A DNA stretch of 7,572 nucleotides from an uncultured Acholeplasmataceae bacterium (GTDB lineage: Bacteria; Bacillota_I; Bacilli_A; Acholeplasmatales; Acholeplasmataceae). The position numbers and the translations under genes were made by a program. The stretch is taken from contig CAMOAP010000034.1 in the NCBI GenBank assembly GCA_946577115.1, positions 1 to 7,572 on the forward strand. Direction: 5' to 3'. The notes under the pieces are model-generated. The model was not told the origin of the DNA and searched no databases. It was given only the letters and a program-made list of their open reading frames with translations. The number at the start of each line of letters is the position of its first letter. The stretch's first letter is position 1. Of the stretch, positions 5,603 through 7,572 are shown piece by piece.

Positions 5603-6626
5603 GAATATACTTTCAGATAGAAAAAAATTAATCCTAAAGGCTGTAGTTGAAAACTATTCACAAAAAGGACAACCCGTAGGTTCTAAACTGCTTACCCATT
5701 TGCCTTATCTTAAATTTGCAAGTGCTACTATTCGTTATGATATGTTACAATTAGAAAAAGAAGGGTTTTTACAAAAAAATCATACTTCTAGTGGTAGGGT
5801 TCCTTCTTTTAAGGGATACACTTACTATCTAAACCATTTATTAACGCGTGATCATGATGTTGCTGGTATGTTTGAAAGCATTGACAAAGTGATTCAAAAA
5901 AAGCGTTTTTGTAAAGGACAAGTAATTAAAGAAGCTCTTAATTTATTAAATAATTTGACTAATTATACTGCTATGGCAATTGGTTCTGATATTTTTAATA
6001 ACAGTAAAATTAATAAAATTGATTTTATTCCTTTAAATAATACTCAAGCTGTTATTTTTATTATTACTGATAAAGGAAATGTACAACATCAAAATATTTC
6101 TTTGGATAAAACAAAAGAAATTAGCATTTATGAACTTAAAGATGTAGTGAAAGTAGTAAATGATTTGTTGACAGATAAGTTTTTATCAGAAGCAGCCCAT
6201 ATTATTCAAAGTGATTTTTTTAAACAAACTATTGCTAAATATATTTGTTTTCAAGAACAATTAATTGCTTTGTTTATGGAAGCTTTTAGTAGTTTTGCCT
6301 CAGAGAATCTTTATTTTTCGGGTGTTTCTAAAATGCTTGAAAAACCTGAATTAAACAATCCCGAAATTATTAAAAAATTTATGGGTCTTTTGGAGCGTAA
6401 AGAATTATTGAAAATTATGTTAAATCAAGATAGTTTGTCTTTTAAATTTTCTGATGGCTTGCAACTTACTCCTTTAAAAGATTTTATGATTCTTTCTATT
6501 CCTTTTGATGTAAATCCTAATGAGAAAGGAAGAATTGCAGTTGTAGGACCTTCGTGGATGAAATATCCTAAAGTTATTCCTATTTTGGAATATTTGGCAG
6601 TTCATTTATCTAAATTAAACGATTAA
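5601..6626 (+). CDS. hrcA: Heat-inducible transcription repressor HrcA
   Basis: HrcA binds CIRCE as a dimer and represses the class I heat-shock genes; its folding depends on GroEL in species where this has been studied. The N-terminal winged-helix domain (about 1-80) carries the family hallmarks: DRKKLILKAVVENY (6-19), GQPVGSK (23-29), ATIRYDM (42-48, recognition region) and SSGRVPS-x-KGYTYY (63-76). A GAF-like dimerisation region follows, and the C-terminus (GRIAVVGPSWMKYPK, 310-324) is the conserved HrcA ending, with SWM in place of the more usual TRM. The length of 341 aa is normal. I chose ATG 5601; the GTG at 5598 directly before it is also open but sits inside the Shine-Dalgarno. The family's usual Met (MLTxRQ) aligns with ATA at 5607, so the start may have moved two codons upstream. 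It is the first gene of the operon and is controlled by the promoter and CIRCE just upstream. Confidence 0.95.
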   Translation: MNILSDRKKLILKAVVENYSQKGQPVGSKLLTHLPYLKFASATIRYDMLQLEKEGFLQKNHTSSGRVPSFKGYTYYLNHLLTRDHDVAGMFESIDKVIQKKRFCKGQVIKEALNLLNNLTNYTAMAIGSDIFNNSKINKIDFIPLNNTQAVIFIITDKGNVQHQNISLDKTKEISIYELKDVVKVVNDLLTDKFLSEAAHIIQSDFFKQTIAKYICFQEQLIALFMEAFSSFASENLYFSGVSKMLEKPELNNPEIIKKFMGLLERKELLKIMLNQDSLSFKFSDGLQLTPLKDFMILSIPFDVNPNEKGRIAVVGPSWMKYPKVIPILEYLAVHLSKLND

Positions 6627-6776
6627 GAATAACAAATAAAAGAATAAATAATGATAACAAATAATAAGTAAATAATTTATAATTTAACTAAAAAATTAAA
6701 GTAATAAAATAGACTATTAAAATACTTGTAAATAACGAAATAAAAACATAATTATATCAAGAAAAGAGGTTTTAAG

Positions 6777-7499
6777 ATGTTTTTAGAAAAAGACCAAGAT
6801 AACTTAGATAATCTAGAAACACAAACAAAAGAATCACATAAAGATTGTAAAGAATGTCAAAATTGCCAAAAAGAAGAAACTAAAACAACAAATAAAGACA
6901 ACCCAAAGGAAGATGCAATTTATAAAAACCAACCAAACCCAACCAAACAAACACATATTAAACAACAAAAACATTCATCAAAAGAAAACAATCATCAACA
7001 AATTAATAAATTACAAACTCAAATTAAAGAATTACAACAACAACTGGACCAACAAAAAAAATCTTTTGATGAAGAGTTGTTAAAAAATCAAGCAGAATTA
7101 ATTAACTTTAAGAAAAGAGCCCAAACTCAAAAAGCAAATGAATTAAAATATGCATCAAGTAATTTTATTACTAATTTATTAATGCCTTTGGAACAATTAG
7201 AAAAAGTAATTGATATGCCTACACAAAATGAATTGTTGCAAAAATATTTACTAGGATTTAAGTTGTTACAACAACAATTAAAAAAAGTGTTGCAAGATGA
7301 AGGCATAGAAGAAATTGAGGCTCTTAATAAGCCTTTTGATCCTACTTTGCACCACGCTTTAGAAATAGTGTGTGACTTGGAAAAGCCTGATAAAACTAAT
7401 TTAGCAGTTTTACAAAAAGGTTATTTGTATAAAAAAAGAATTTTAAGACCAACATTGGTTAAAGTAAATGAATGGAGTGATAAAAATGACAAAAACTAA
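6777..7499 (+). CDS. grpE: Nucleotide exchange factor GrpE
   Basis: GrpE is the dimeric co-chaperone that makes DnaK release ADP, so that ATP can bind and substrate be freed. The conserved part begins at about residue 75: a long Q/K-rich coiled coil (76-115), [16 protein letters not shown] (111-126), the four-helix bundle region, and the C-terminal beta-wing with [15 protein letters not shown] (181-195) and [16 protein letters not shown] (215-230), which contacts DnaK. At 240 aa it is longer than many GrpE proteins (about 190-200). The extra length is an N-terminal tail (1-75), polar and likely disordered, with a H21-x2-C24-x2-C27-x2-C30 cluster. The ATG start follows AGAGG (6765-6769) at 7 bases. 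It lies 150 bp after hrcA, a gap with no gene and no terminator, so readthrough from the hrcA promoter is likely. Its 3' end overlaps dnaK by 14 nt. Confidence 0.95.
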   Translation: MFLEKDQDNLDNLETQTKESHKDCKECQNCQKEETKTTNKDNPKEDAIYKNQPNPTKQTHIKQQKHSSKENNHQQINKLQTQIKELQQQLDQQKKSFDEELLKNQAELINFKKRAQTQKANELKYASSNFITNLLMPLEQLEKVIDMPTQNELLQKYLLGFKLLQQQLKKVLQDEGIEEIEALNKPFDPTLHHALEIVCDLEKPDKTNLAVLQKGYLYKKRILRPTLVKVNEWSDKNDKN

Positions 7500-7572
7500 T
7501 AAAATTATAGGTATCGATTTAGGAACAACTAATTCTTGTGTTGCTGTAATGGAAGGCGGCGAGGCGAAAGTT
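7486..7572 (+). CDS. dnaK: Molecular chaperone DnaK (Hsp70), N-terminal fragment, runs off the window
   Basis: The first 29 codons are present. They read MTKTNK and then [19 protein letters not shown], the highly conserved phosphate-1 loop of the Hsp70 ATPase domain. The full protein of roughly 600 aa would bind exposed hydrophobic peptides and refold them with DnaJ and GrpE. The ATG lies inside the end of grpE (14-nt overlap, different frame), with its own ribosome site GGAGTGA (7474-7480), so translational coupling to grpE is likely. It is under the HrcA/CIRCE promoter through the operon. The reading frame is open to the window edge at 7572. Confidence 0.96.
   Translation, partial: MTKTNKIIGIDLGTTNSCVAVMEGGEAKV

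Noticed and set aside
6678..6683. TATAAT between hrcA and grpE as a separate grpE promoter
   Set aside because: No acceptable -35 box at 16-18 bp, and such hexamers are expected by chance in a gap this AT-rich. A weak internal promoter cannot be excluded.
1..7572. CRISPR arrays, tRNA or rRNA genes, insertion sequences, riboswitches
   Set aside because: No regularly spaced repeats, no cloverleaf or T-loop signature, no transposase-like frame and no recognisable riboswitch core were seen on either strand.

Overview
The window looks like chromosomal DNA of a wall-less, very AT-rich mollicute. The best fit is a phytoplasma ('Candidatus Phytoplasma', Acholeplasmatales). The reasons are the low GC content; tryptophan written as TGG in every gene (pgsA, hrcA, grpE, the helicase) with TGA used only as a stop, which argues against UGA-Trp mycoplasmas; long gene-poor spacers; and a decayed recA next to pgsA. 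The genus is inferred from these features and not from any database comparison.

Layout. (i) 137-790 (+) is pgsA, the anionic phospholipid synthase. (ii) 988-1513 (+) is a shredded recA pseudogene, recognisable in all three forward frames and lacking the Walker A loop and the C-terminal third. It lies just downstream of pgsA, where recA is found in many Firmicutes. (iii) A bidirectional terminator at 1539-1568 separates it from a convergent DEAD-box RNA helicase with a DbpA-type RNA-binding domain (1593-3236, -). (iv) 3237-3823 is mainly non-coding, with a promoter for the helicase, a pair of direct repeats, one doubtful 23-codon ORF and a terminator. (v) 3824-4477 (-) encodes a membrane-anchored, cysteine-free coiled-coil protein of unknown function. 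(vi) 4478-5269 has no convincing gene; it holds a 28-bp perfect palindrome and tiny ORFs. (vii) 5270-5458 (-) is a doubtful 62-codon ORF without an ATG start. (viii) 5536-7572 (+) is the class I heat-shock operon: a sigma-A promoter (TTGACA-17-TACAAT), a CIRCE operator, hrcA, grpE and the first 29 codons of dnaK, which runs off the window.

How the parts work together. HrcA binds CIRCE over the transcription start and represses its own operon. GrpE is the nucleotide exchange factor for DnaK, and grpE overlaps dnaK by 14 nt, so the two are likely translationally coupled. The helicase probably handles structured RNA. The dead recA suggests that classical RecA-dependent recombination from this locus has been lost.

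I see no clear new multi-gene system. The points most worth a second look are the recA graveyard, the slightly irregular CIRCE (8-bp spacer), the crowded SD/start region of hrcA (an ATA codon sits where the family Met would be), and a Cys cluster in the disordered N-terminus of GrpE.
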